Shown: positions 7,584-13,823, numbered from the stretch's first letter. The stretch is DNA of 15,413 bases from Clostridiales bacterium (GCA_019416265.1 DXXQ01000063.1:1-15413), one strand, 5' to 3'. Numbers and translations are program-made. The notes: generated by a model not told the origin, from the letters alone.

Positions 7584-9291
7584 TTGATGCACTGAGGGGA
7601 TTAGTTTTTCCGGATGCAGCAGCAATTTCCGGATACTCGATTTCATCATCCTTTACACCAAACAGAATCACATGAGCATTTACGCCATCCCATACCACTT
7701 TTCGGACGATGGTGCGAATGGCAGCACGTTTCTGTTCGACAGTCATTTCGTCAATGCCATCCTTGAAGATCGTCAGAAACTGACGGAGCAAATCAAATTC
7801 AATATCACTAAGAGCGTGCTGTGAAGTCATACCCTCCAGTTCCTGAATATGCTGTTCAAGAGACCGGTATTCCCCATTCAGCTGCTCAATTCGTTTGGTT
7901 ACATGAGCCTTGGCAGGGCTGTCACCCATATCTGCAAGGGAGTCTACCAGAGAATCGATTTTCTTCTCCGTTTCTGCTTTTTTCTTGCGCATATCATCCA
8001 ATCGCTGGTCGCAGTCCATGCGATTGCCGGTATAAGATCTGCGGCTCTGTTCCAATTGTGCAATGAAAGTATCTTTATTCTCTGCAAGCATTTTGATCTG
8101 ATCCATTACAGCCATATCTAAGGTATTGCCAAGTGCATTTTTATTATCGCACACAGAACGCTGGCTGCGCTCCTTCATTTTGCAGACATAGGTGTAGATC
8201 ACCTTGCCATCCGCAGTTTTACGCTTGCTCATTTTGGGATACATACGCTCACCACAGCTGCAGAATAACAAGCCGGTAAGAAGAGCCTCATTACTGCGTG
8301 GCTTTCTGAAAGACTTGGACTTATTTCGTTCCAGAGACTCTTGAATCTGCACCCATACTTTGCCCGGAATCAGACCCGGATGCCTGCCGACGGATACAAT
8401 CCATTCACTTGCAGGAAGGTATTTTGTAGATCTGCCTTTTTCCTGATCGGTACGGTTGTATGCCATAATGCCGTGCTTGTTGTCAAAAGCAGCTTTCTCA
8501 GAGAACAGGTCTGTTTCGTTTTGAATAAAGAAATTATAGGCATCTTCATCTGCAATCATATAAACCGGATTCTGCAGAATTGCTTTGATGGAAAAACGGG
8601 TGAAGAAATTGTTGTTCTTCGTTTTGATACCCTGTTTGATCAAAGCTGCTTCGGTCAATGTCAGAGAGTCTGTTTCAACATATAAGTCATAAATCATTCT
8701 GACAATATCTGCTTCTTCCGGTATCAGTTTCAGCTTACAGGCTTTTTTTGATTTGCCATCAATCGACACACTCTTGACTGCTTCGGAAGAATAACCGGTA
8801 GGAGTTGTACCGCCGAGCCAACGACCTGTTTTTGCCAGTTCATGCATATTATCACGGATACGTTCCGCGATGGTTTCACGCTCCAGCTGGGAGAAAACAG
8901 ATGCAATGTACATCATGGCCCGTCCCATAGGGGTGCTTGTATCAAACTGCTCTTTAATGGAAACAAATGAAATATCCAGACGAGCCAGTTCTTCGATCAG
9001 ACTGGCAAAGTCACTGATATTTCGGCTGATACGGTCAAGACGATAAACGATGATAGCTTTGAATTTATGCTTCTTGGCAGCATCCATCATTTTTTTGAAG
9101 TCCGGTCGGTTCAGATTCCCACCGGAGAAGCCTTCATCTTCATATACAATAACTTTATCTGCGGCTGCATCACCATAGTGTAAACGAATATATTCTTTAC
9201 AAAGTTCTACCTGATTGCCGATGCTTTCGCCCTTTCCTGTGAACTTAGACTTACGGGAATAGATAGCTATGATATCTTCGTTTTTCCGCAT
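7573..9291 (-). CDS. large serine recombinase (SpoIVCA-like, sigK element excision)
   Basis: A 572-residue large serine recombinase that should excise the sigK element. The resolvase domain (about 6-150) has catalytic Ser12 in IYSRKSK, then YEDEGFSGGNLNRPDF, VYRLDRISRN, and the conserved MGRAMMYIASVFSQLERETIAERI. The recombinase domain spans about 165-290. A zinc ribbon follows with cysteines near 344, 346, 370 and 381 (CSCGERMYPK), then a charged coiled coil near 425-490, as expected for serine integrases. ATG 9291 was chosen because AAGGAGG (9300-9306) lies 8 nt upstream; an in-frame GTG two codons earlier is too close. Its stop lies inside the attP arm, so excision does not alter the protein. 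It follows the XRE-AbrB gene by 45 nt and could be cotranscribed. No SigE-type promoter was recognised just upstream. Confidence 0.93.
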   Translation of the reverse strand: MRKNEDIIAIYSRKSKFTGKGESIGNQVELCKEYIRLHYGDAAADKVIVYEDEGFSGGNLNRPDFKKMMDAAKKHKFKAIIVYRLDRISRNISDFASLIEELARLDISFVSIKEQFDTSTPMGRAMMYIASVFSQLERETIAERIRDNMHELAKTGRWLGGTTPTGYSSEAVKSVSIDGKSKKACKLKLIPEEADIVRMIYDLYVETDSLTLTEAALIKQGIKTKNNNFFTRFSIKAILQNPVYMIADEDAYNFFIQNETDLFSEKAAFDNKHGIMAYNRTDQEKGRSTKYLPASEWIVSVGRHPGLIPGKVWVQIQESLERNKSKSFRKPRSNEALLTGLLFCSCGERMYPKMSKRKTADGKVIYTYVCKMKERSQRSVCDNKNALGNTLDMAVMDQIKMLAENKDTFIAQLEQSRRSYTGNRMDCDQRLDDMRKKKAETEKKIDSLVDSLADMGDSPAKAHVTKRIEQLNGEYRSLEQHIQELEGMTSQHALSDIEFDLLRQFLTIFKDGIDEMTVEQKRAAIRTIVRKVVWDGVNAHVILFGVKDDEIEYPEIAAASGKTNPLSASKTH

Positions 9292-9336
9292 TTTCACATC
9301 CTCCTTATGTTGAAAAAAGTGGGGATCTTCGGCGAA

Positions 9337-9789
9337 TTATTTAGTTTTTCTCTTCTTTATTTCTGCTTTGACACTTGACAAAGCCTGTGTTAATCGTTGT
9401 TCAAATACCGTAGCCTTTATAATGGCAATACCTTCTGATTCATCGCCCAAAATTACCATAGAATCATTAGGCTTTATATCAAACACTTCTCTTGCTTTCT
9501 TGGGAATGACAATCTGTCCACGATCATTTATTTTTGCGGTGCCAAATATATGTTTTCCTCTTGGACCGGGAGACAGAACTGTGTTACCGATTTTTCCCTC
9601 AAATTTCACAAGAGCATCCAGGGTGGTATCGTACAATTCTGCCAACTTTAGACAACGTTCTATGTCTGGAATTGTTTCACCTTTTTCCCATTTTGCATAT
9701 GCCTGTCTGGAAATACCGATTTTTTCTGCAACTTCCTCCTGAGAATATCCATTTATGTTTCGCAGCATTACAATATTATCATTCAGCAT
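9337..9789 (-). CDS. XRE helix-turn-helix / AbrB-SpoVT domain transcriptional regulator
   Basis: A 150-residue two-domain DNA-binding protein. Residues ~5-60 form an XRE-type helix-turn-helix (NGYSQEEVAEKIGISRQAYAKWE, then LAELYDTTLDALVKF). Residues ~84-125 form an AbrB/SpoVT swapped-hairpin domain (TAKINDRGQIVIPKKAREVF, DSMVILGDESEGIAII). The C-terminus is basic (EIKKRKTK). ATG 9789 has AGAGGA just upstream, and the gene overlaps the 3' end of the hydrolase gene by 11 nt, so they are coupled. The recombinase follows 45 nt later, making this the obvious candidate to regulate the hydrolase-regulator-recombinase unit. That role is inferred. AbrB-fold proteins also act as antitoxins, but no toxin partner of a known type is next to it. 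Confidence 0.87.
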   Translation of the reverse strand: MLNDNIVMLRNINGYSQEEVAEKIGISRQAYAKWEKGETIPDIERCLKLAELYDTTLDALVKFEGKIGNTVLSPGPRGKHIFGTAKINDRGQIVIPKKAREVFDIKPNDSMVILGDESEGIAIIKATVFEQRLTQALSSVKAEIKKRKTK

Positions 9790-10867
9790 ATTCCTCTAAC
9801 CTTTCTTTCAAAAAACTGTTGACTGCATCCAAATAAATATCTTCATGAGAGCCATGTATATTGTGATCACTGTTTTCTGTTTCAACCAGCCTGCAGTTCT
9901 CACCGATGAAAGCAACAGCTCTGTCTGCTTGTTCTTTTGATGCGGCACAAAGATATACACCGTTTTCAGCAACATTTTCTCTGGCGTGTAAATAAACACA
10001 TGGAATATCAATGTCAGAAAGCATTTTTTCGTGAGCAATTCCATTGTTCCACGTCAGATCATAAAAATGCTCTCCGTACAGCATATCATATTGGTCAACG
10101 TAATGAAAGACGGCAGTTATGCTGCTGGGTAAGAACATGATTTTAACTTCTTCAGTCGGATGCTTTTCTCGATACTTTTGCGCATAATTTGCCAGACCAG
10201 GCATCGCGTCTTTCATAAAAAGCTGCCCCCAATAGCAATGCCGCAGATAATACGCAGGCCAGCATTCGGTCTGCTGGGAGGAGATATATTCGTGTAACGG
10301 CTGATATGTATCAAGATAAGCAAAACTGGTTTCCCAGTTCTCACCCTGTGTAGAAAATACAGGAGGATCTTCCAATAGAACACCTTTTACCAGATTGCTG
10401 CCATAAGCAGCAACATACGCTGCAAGCAACGCACCATTGGAATGACCGCTAACAACAGTATCTTTTCCAATCACATTGTCAATAAACCATATTAGATCGT
10501 TACCATTTACATCCAAATAATAGAGTTCTTCTTCATGAGATGATTCTCCGTGGCCATACAAATCAACCGCATAGACATGCCATTTCTTATTCAGTTCCGG
10601 AATGACGGAAGCATAATTTTCCCAGGCAGCCATTTGTCCATGGATTAGCAGAAGAGCCGGTCCGTCTCCGTTAAGCTCACCATAGTTAATTGTATTTCCA
10701 TTTGGAAGCATTATCTGCTTTTCCTGAACACCAAGTTTTTTTATTGCTTTCATATCCGTTTCCCACCAGTGTGTATTCTGATAACAGAATGCAACAGCAG
10801 CAACAGCTAAGATAAGGATAACCAATACCAGTATAATTCCGATTATTTTTAACATCTTTCCTACCAT
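9779..10867 (-). CDS. membrane-anchored alpha/beta hydrolase
   Basis: A 362-residue alpha/beta hydrolase. An N-terminal hydrophobic segment (about 6-28, IIGIILVLVILILAVAAVAF) is an uncleaved anchor or signal segment, so the enzyme probably sits at the membrane. The oxyanion region is LLLIHGQMAAWENY. The strand VYAVDLYGHGES precedes the nucleophile elbow GHSNG (Ser143), and a catalytic His lies in SDHNIH (H335 likely). The acid residue was not assigned. The substrate is unknown; esterase, lipase or lactonase are possible. ATG 10867 follows GGGGGA; an internal ATG 10855 is an alternative. A TATAAT box lies at 10907-10912 on this strand without a convincing -35. The gene overlaps the XRE-AbrB gene by 11 nt. 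Confidence 0.85.
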   Translation of the reverse strand: MVGKMLKIIGIILVLVILILAVAAVAFCYQNTHWWETDMKAIKKLGVQEKQIMLPNGNTINYGELNGDGPALLLIHGQMAAWENYASVIPELNKKWHVYAVDLYGHGESSHEEELYYLDVNGNDLIWFIDNVIGKDTVVSGHSNGALLAAYVAAYGSNLVKGVLLEDPPVFSTQGENWETSFAYLDTYQPLHEYISSQQTECWPAYYLRHCYWGQLFMKDAMPGLANYAQKYREKHPTEEVKIMFLPSSITAVFHYVDQYDMLYGEHFYDLTWNNGIAHEKMLSDIDIPCVYLHARENVAENGVYLCAASKEQADRAVAFIGENCRLVETENSDHNIHGSHEDIYLDAVNSFLKERLEEYAE

Positions 10868-10969
10868 CCATTATATCCCCCGGGTAATCACTTGTATTTC
10901 ATAGTAATTATATAGCTGGAGGTACACTTTTTCTACCAACCCAATCATACATATTTTTATGATTTTTGT

Positions 10970-11119
10970 TAGGTTTAATTGCGTCGAAATAAAGAGTGCT
11001 GCTTTTGTAAATCTGCGATATAACCTGCCCAAAGAGTGACCGATCAGAATAGGAGAGGTCATTCCTTCTGCCTTAAAAAGGATATGTAGATCATTTGCTA
11101 TATCATACATGGTAAAATT
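10970..11119 (-). pseudogene. fragment of an alpha/beta hydrolase
   Basis: An open frame here encodes MYDIANDLHILFKAEG followed by SPILIGHSLGRLYRRFTK. This matches the nucleophile-elbow stretch of a second alpha/beta hydrolase type (IANDxHxLLKAxG then LxGHSLGGL). Only about 50 residues are recognisable. The second Gly after GHSLG is replaced, no oxyanion loop or catalytic His occurs nearby, and the rest of the frame looks random. It lies between the ATPase terminator and the intact hydrolase gene, and is not part of that gene. It is best read as a decayed remnant. A small functional ORF starting at ATG 11110 is unlikely. Confidence 0.6.
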
Positions 11120-11120
11120 T

Positions 11121-11156
11121 AAAGAAAAGCAGCCACACACTGAAGTGTATGACTGC
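11121..11156 (-). terminator. rho-independent terminator of the ATPase gene
   Basis: On the minus strand GCAGTCATACACT and AGTGTGTGGCTGC form a 13-bp stem (with G-U pairs) around a 2-nt loop at 11156-11129. TTTTCTTT follows (11128-11121). It lies 15 nt past the ATPase stop codon. Confidence 0.85.
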
Positions 11157-11171
11157 AACAATAGATAATAT

Positions 11172-12467
11172 TTATTTTTCCAAAATCTGCGGATCAAGAA
11201 GGAAATCATAAATGCTCACGGTCAGGATACCATAGTCATCATAATAGGGCTGCACAATATCTTTTGTAATAACAATCTTCTTGAAAGAATCATCAATCTT
11301 TCTGAATGGTCTGATTTCCTGGGTACGTTTCGTTTCATCCGGCAGCGAATATGCCGACTGGATATAGTATCTGGAGGAACCAAGGTTGCATACAAAATCT
11401 ACTTCCAACTGTTTTCGCTTCACTTTACCGTCCTGATCTTTCTCAGCAATAGTAACAACACCGACATCTACACTATAACCACGCATACGTAATTCGTTGT
11501 AGATTACATTCTCCATAGAATGTGTCTGTTCAAACTGGCGGAAGTTAATTCTGGCATTACGAAGTCCAAGATCAGAGAAATAGTATTTCTTTGGAGTTTC
11601 AATATATGCTTTTCCCTTTATGTCATATCTTTGTGCAGATTCGATTAAGAAAGAATCCTCAAAAAAGTCCAGATATTTTTTTATTGTCTTAGAAGTTATT
11701 TTGGACTTCTTTACAGTTTTGAAAGTGTTCTTTAACTTTTCAGGATTTGTCAGAGAACCAATGGCAGAAGAAAGGATATTCAGCAGATCTTCCAGTTCTC
11801 CGATATTCTTGATACGATTACGTTTGAAAATATCCCTAATATATATTTCGCTGAACAAATTTTGCAATGCCGCAGCCTTGTCGCTGACACCTTCACGAAG
11901 AACAACAAGAGGAATACCGCCGTAGAGCATATATTCGGACAAACCCATATATTTATCTCCCTGATATACAGACATAAATTCTGCAAAACTCAGTGGATAC
12001 ATATGAACCTCATCTCCACGTCCGGCAAACTCTGTCACAATATCTTTAGACAGAAATTTTGCATTGCTTCCGGTTACGAACACATCCATATTGTCTTTTC
12101 GCAGATAACCGTTCAGCACAGATTCAAAGCAGTTCATCAGCTGTACTTCATCCAGAAGCAGATAGTACATACCATCCGCAGTAATTTTAGAACGAATATA
12201 TGCCATGAATTTTTCCGGATCAACTCCGCGTTTTTCTTTTTCAATTTTGATAAGGTTTTCGCCTATCAAATACAAGTCATCAGCTGAGTCAAATGCAAAA
12301 CGAATAATGTGATCAGCTTCAACACCCGATTCCAGTAGGTGATGATAGAAAATATTATTCAGCAGATAGGACTTTCCGCATCTGCGAATACCGGTAATCA
12401 CCTTGATCAGTCCGTTGTTTTTTCGTTTGATCAATTTATCTAAGTAAAAATCTCTGCGAATTTCCAT
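11172..12467 (-). CDS. AAA-type ATPase with C-terminal DUF4143 domain
   Basis: A 431-residue protein of the ATP-binding, DUF4143-containing family. The N-terminal AAA domain has a Walker A motif GIRRCGKS (26-33), Walker B YYLLLDEVQ (D106/E107) and an apparent sensor segment VFVTGSNAKFLS. A winged-helix-like middle section follows, then the C-terminal nuclease-like DUF4143 region (YFSDLGLRNARINF, ENVIYNELRMRGY, QLEVDFVCN). These genes are very common in gut bacteria and often lie in accessory regions; a biological role has not been settled as far as I know. ATG 12467 has AAGGAGG 7 nt upstream. It has its own promoter (12515-12543) and terminator, so it is an independent unit in the element. 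Confidence 0.9.
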   Translation of the reverse strand: MEIRRDFYLDKLIKRKNNGLIKVITGIRRCGKSYLLNNIFYHHLLESGVEADHIIRFAFDSADDLYLIGENLIKIEKEKRGVDPEKFMAYIRSKITADGMYYLLLDEVQLMNCFESVLNGYLRKDNMDVFVTGSNAKFLSKDIVTEFAGRGDEVHMYPLSFAEFMSVYQGDKYMGLSEYMLYGGIPLVVLREGVSDKAAALQNLFSEIYIRDIFKRNRIKNIGELEDLLNILSSAIGSLTNPEKLKNTFKTVKKSKITSKTIKKYLDFFEDSFLIESAQRYDIKGKAYIETPKKYYFSDLGLRNARINFRQFEQTHSMENVIYNELRMRGYSVDVGVVTIAEKDQDGKVKRKQLEVDFVCNLGSSRYYIQSAYSLPDETKRTQEIRPFRKIDDSFKKIVITKDIVQPYYDDYGILTVSIYDFLLDPQILEK

Positions 12468-12482
12468 ATAGCAGCCTCCTTA

Positions 12483-12604
12483 GGGAAGATTTTTGCAACT
12501 TAATACACTTTTCTATCCTAGATTATCATATCGATACTTTCAAATCAATATGTACAAGTAATTTTGGGGAAGATTTTTGTGATTTGATACATTTTTCTGT
12601 CCTA
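12483..12604 (-). repeat. two 38-bp imperfect direct repeats upstream of the ATPase gene
   Basis: Copies at 12483-12520 and 12567-12604 are both 38 bp with no gaps, 84 bp apart start to start. They match at 32 of 38 positions, and all six differences are transitions. On the minus strand each begins TAGGA and ends CTTCCC. The copy nearer the gene covers the predicted -10 and start site of the ATPase promoter, as an operator would. Confidence 0.8.
12515..12543 (-). promoter_or_regulatory. candidate promoter of the ATPase gene
   Basis: On the minus strand, TTGAAA (12543-12538), a 17-nt spacer and TAGGAT (12520-12515) form a plausible sigma-A promoter. It would start transcripts about 40 nt before the ATPase start. 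The -10 is the first hexamer of the nearer 38-bp repeat. The second copy, beginning TAGGAC, has no matching -35. Confidence 0.45.
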
Positions 12605-12812
12605 TATCTATATTATATGCTTCGAGAGTTTATGTTATTCCGTATTGTAGTTTTGCGTGTACTTTAGTCTGCGCCGTTACAGAACGAAGTAAAGACCCGA
12701 TTCAACAGGTGTATCTGATCAATTTGCTCCAATTATTTGAAGTGGGTAAACAAGCGTTGCATCGTGGGAATAGAGGACAACTTCTCTCTCATAGATTGAA
12801 ATACCGAGGGAG
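12605..12812 (+). other. intergenic stretch with a possible coding remnant
   Basis: Together with the repeats this makes about 345 nt without a confident gene. One + strand frame is open from 12583 to 12852 and includes KDPIQQVYLINLLQLFE at 12691-12741, which looks protein-like. No start codon with a ribosome binding site was found. It would overlap the start of the next small gene in another frame. It may be the tail of a decayed upstream gene or chance. Confidence 0.2.
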
Positions 12813-13037
12813 GTGCGTGGTATCGCAAGAAAGAGTGCTCCAATCAATGTAATTGTCCATTATCCGAAAACCATAGAAGGGCAGTGTGAATTAGCAGAGC
12901 GTGTTGCCCGTGTCCACGCAGATATGGTCAATCAGCATATCAAAAAACTGAATTGTCCTTCCCATCAAAAGGTACAGCTGTTGGATGCGGTTATTAAATC
13001 CATATCTATAGAGAAAGCAGGTGAACAAACGTTGTAA
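12813..13037 (+). CDS. small hypothetical protein of the element; candidate directionality factor
   Basis: This frame encodes up to 74 residues: SAPINVIVHYPKTIEGQ, then CELAERVARVHADMVNQHI and CPSHQKVQLLDAVIKSI. It looks like a genuine small soluble helical protein. I recall similar small proteins near large serine recombinases of clostridia but could not check. The start is unusual. GTG 12813 lies inside the GGGAGGTG ribosome binding site, while the well-spaced codon (6 nt after the site, 12822) is ATC, perhaps a mutated ATG. It is therefore weakly expressed, decayed, or uses a rare start. It is the only + strand gene in the element, lies at the end opposite the recombinase, and ends in its own terminator. 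The C. difficile skin excision factor is similarly small, but a functional match is inference. Confidence 0.6.
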   Translation: MRGIARKSAPINVIVHYPKTIEGQCELAERVARVHADMVNQHIKKLNCPSHQKVQLLDAVIKSISIEKAGEQTL

Positions 13038-13057
13038 CGTTTGAACACCTGCTTTTT
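13017..13057 (+). terminator. terminator between the small gene and the sigK 5' part
   Basis: Two 17-nt arms starting GCAGGTG and ending CACCTGC (13017-13052) pair with two mismatches and an AAACGTT/AACGTTT upper stem, followed by TTTTT (13053-13057). The stop codon of the small gene lies in the loop. A pyrimidine-rich run on the other side suggests it could also stop transcripts reading in from sigK. Confidence 0.8.
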
Positions 13058-13059
13058 CT

Positions 13060-13482
13060 TCAAGTCAAGGCTCCCGCGATTTCCTTCGGATCATAGCCTG
13101 CATATCCAACTTCAAAGCCTATGTAATGTTCTTTTGATATACGGATCATTTCCGCGGCTTCTTTCTGCGTCAGTTTCATGGTTTGGAACCATAAACGCAT
13201 CTGCGGGAGGATAGCATTTTCAATACAGCGGGCCGCATAGGTACAAAGTCTGGATGCTTTTTCTCCGTCAAAGGTGGAGATGGCTTTGATCAGTCCGATG
13301 GTTCCTATGGAGATCAAATCGTCTAATTCCTCATCTGTGTTCTGATATTTTTTTACGATATGTGCAACCAGCCGGAGATTTCGTTCAATCAGAATATTCT
13401 TGGCCTCCGGACTTCCTCTCTGGTATTGGAGAAGATATTCTTTTTCCTCAGATAAAGACAAAGGTTTCAGAAATGCCCTCAA
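13060..13482 (-). CDS. sigK: sigma-K, 5' part (regions 1.2 to 2.4) with an element-encoded tail
   Basis: Residues 1-89 (13482 down to the crossover at 13217-13218) are the N-terminal part of sigma-K: MRAFLKPLSLSEEKEYLL, then IERNLRLVAHIVKKYQNT, DDLISIGTIGLIKAI and TYAARCIEN. In the unexcised state the frame continues into the element for 51 codons to a stop at 13060, giving a 140-residue product. The tail includes an HTH-like stretch LTQKEAAEMIRISKEHY. The start is TTG 13482, 6 nt after GAGGT. An in-frame TGA lies only four codons upstream, so there is no room for the ~20-residue pro-sequence found in B. subtilis pro-sigma-K. The family is certain. The truncated product lacks promoter-recognition region 4 and should be inactive. 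Confidence 0.93.
   Translation of the reverse strand: MRAFLKPLSLSEEKEYLLQYQRGSPEAKNILIERNLRLVAHIVKKYQNTDEELDDLISIGTIGLIKAISTFDGEKASRLCTYAARCIENAILPQMRLWFQTMKLTQKEAAEMIRISKEHYIGFEVGYAGYDPKEIAGALT
13193..13243. other. right element end / recombination site within sigK
   Basis: Right junction. The crossover dinucleotide TT is at 13217-13218, inside CATTT (13215-13219). The element-side arm is AAACGCAT (13193-13200), 4 nt, then GGGAGGATAGCA (13205-13216). It is an exact inverted copy of the left arm with the same spacing. The sigK 5' coding sequence lies to the right. Confidence 0.85.
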
Positions 13483-13509
13483 AGTGATACCTCAAAGAGG
13501 AGTTTTATA

Positions 13510-13537
13510 TAGTCTATGTGCAGGACGGGTTCTCTGT
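13510..13537 (-). promoter_or_regulatory. SigE/SigK-type promoter of sigK
   Basis: On the minus strand CATAGACTA (13518-13510) fits the sporulation -10 pattern CATAnnnTA used by SigK and, in close form, SigE. The SigK-like -35 dinucleotide AC (13537-13536) lies 17 nt upstream. Transcription would start near 13502, leaving about 20 nt including GAGGT before the TTG start. That position independently supports a sigma-K without a pro-sequence. The -35 is too short to be strong evidence by itself. Confidence 0.5.
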
Positions 13538-13695
13538 GCTTTTCCCAGTAAAACTATGGAAAGAAAAGAAGCTATGGCCGAAAATTTACTGATTATGATT
13601 AAAAGAGGTTGAAGAAGACCGAATGAGAAAAGTTTTTTGTATAGGATGAATAAAAAAGTTGCATAAAAATTAGGATAATCGCTGAAAAAATAAAT

Positions 13696-13701
13696 TATAC
13701 T
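13696..13701 (+). promoter_or_regulatory. candidate -10 box for the antiterminator transcript
   Basis: TATACT at 13696-13701 would start a transcript about 35 nt before the first RAT. No good -35 was found at 16-18 nt, so the promoter is weak or depends on an activator. Position relative to the RAT is the main support. Confidence 0.35.
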
Positions 13702-13743
13702 GGACAAATAAGAGATTTGTTGTTATTATCTCTTTAGAAATTA

Positions 13744-13774
13744 AGTTTGTTATTACGTAATGGTAAGCAAGACT
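13744..13774 (+). promoter_or_regulatory. ribonucleic antiterminator (RAT) upstream of the antiterminator gene
   Basis: AGTTTGTTA (13744-13752) and GCAAGACT (13667+100 to 13774, i.e. 13767-13774) match the two conserved sides of SacT/LicT-type RAT elements. They enclose an inner TTAC/GTAA stem. The 3' side overlaps the next terminator stem, so binding of the antiterminator protein would prevent the terminator from folding. Confidence 0.75.
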
Positions 13775-13823
13775 GTTTATAATATTCTATACGATTAGTG
13801 TAGTATTATAGGCGGTTTTTTTT
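13772..13823 (+). terminator. RAT-controlled terminator before the antiterminator gene
   Basis: Long hairpin 13772-13816: 13 bp (including G-U pairs) of ACTGTTTATAATA with TATTATAGGCGGT, then a TT bulge and CTATAC paired with GTGTAG, loop of 5 nt. A run of eight T follows (13816-13823). Its first three bases are the end of the RAT, the usual mutually exclusive arrangement. Confidence 0.85.

Larger units (their letters stand above)
7558..13216 (-). mobile_element. skin-like sigK-intervening element
   Basis: A 5,659-bp insertion interrupting sigK at the codons for IENE in region 2.4. As I recall, the B. subtilis skin element interrupts sigK at this same place. Evidence: the two halves of one sigma-K gene face the same way and lie outside it, a large serine recombinase lies next to the 3' half as spoIVCA does, a short direct repeat marks both ends, and excision restores the frame exactly. 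Contents in - strand order are the 5' end with an HTH-like sigK tail, a DUF4143 ATPase, a hydrolase fragment, an alpha/beta hydrolase, an XRE-AbrB regulator and the recombinase. One small gene runs on the + strand. It is far smaller than the ~48-kb skin of B. subtilis and the ~15-kb one of C. difficile. No phage structural or conjugation genes are present. Confidence 0.9.

Noticed and set aside
7107..7595. 162-codon + strand frame opposite the sigK 3' part
   Set aside because: It is antisense to a clearly conserved sigma-K segment and has no family features; it reflects the coding bias of the other strand.
9337..9789. Toxin-antitoxin pair because of the AbrB-type domain
   Set aside because: No MazF, VapC or similar toxin is adjacent. 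The upstream partner is an alpha/beta hydrolase and the downstream gene a recombinase, and the fused XRE domain favours a transcription regulator.
11862..12287. 141-codon + strand frame opposite the ATPase gene
   Set aside because: Antisense to the Walker motifs region of a well-supported ATPase gene, without initiation signals.
7560..13216. Inverted arms at the element ends read as an invertible segment (phase switch)
   Set aside because: The arms are inverted, but the TT core and its CATTT surroundings are in direct orientation. Only deletion restores the sigK frame, since inversion would leave both halves disrupted. The arms are the two halves of a symmetric attP.
13400..13612. 70-codon + strand frame across the sigK start and promoter
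   Set aside because: It is antisense to sigK and spans its promoter; no ribosome binding site and no protein-like conservation visible.
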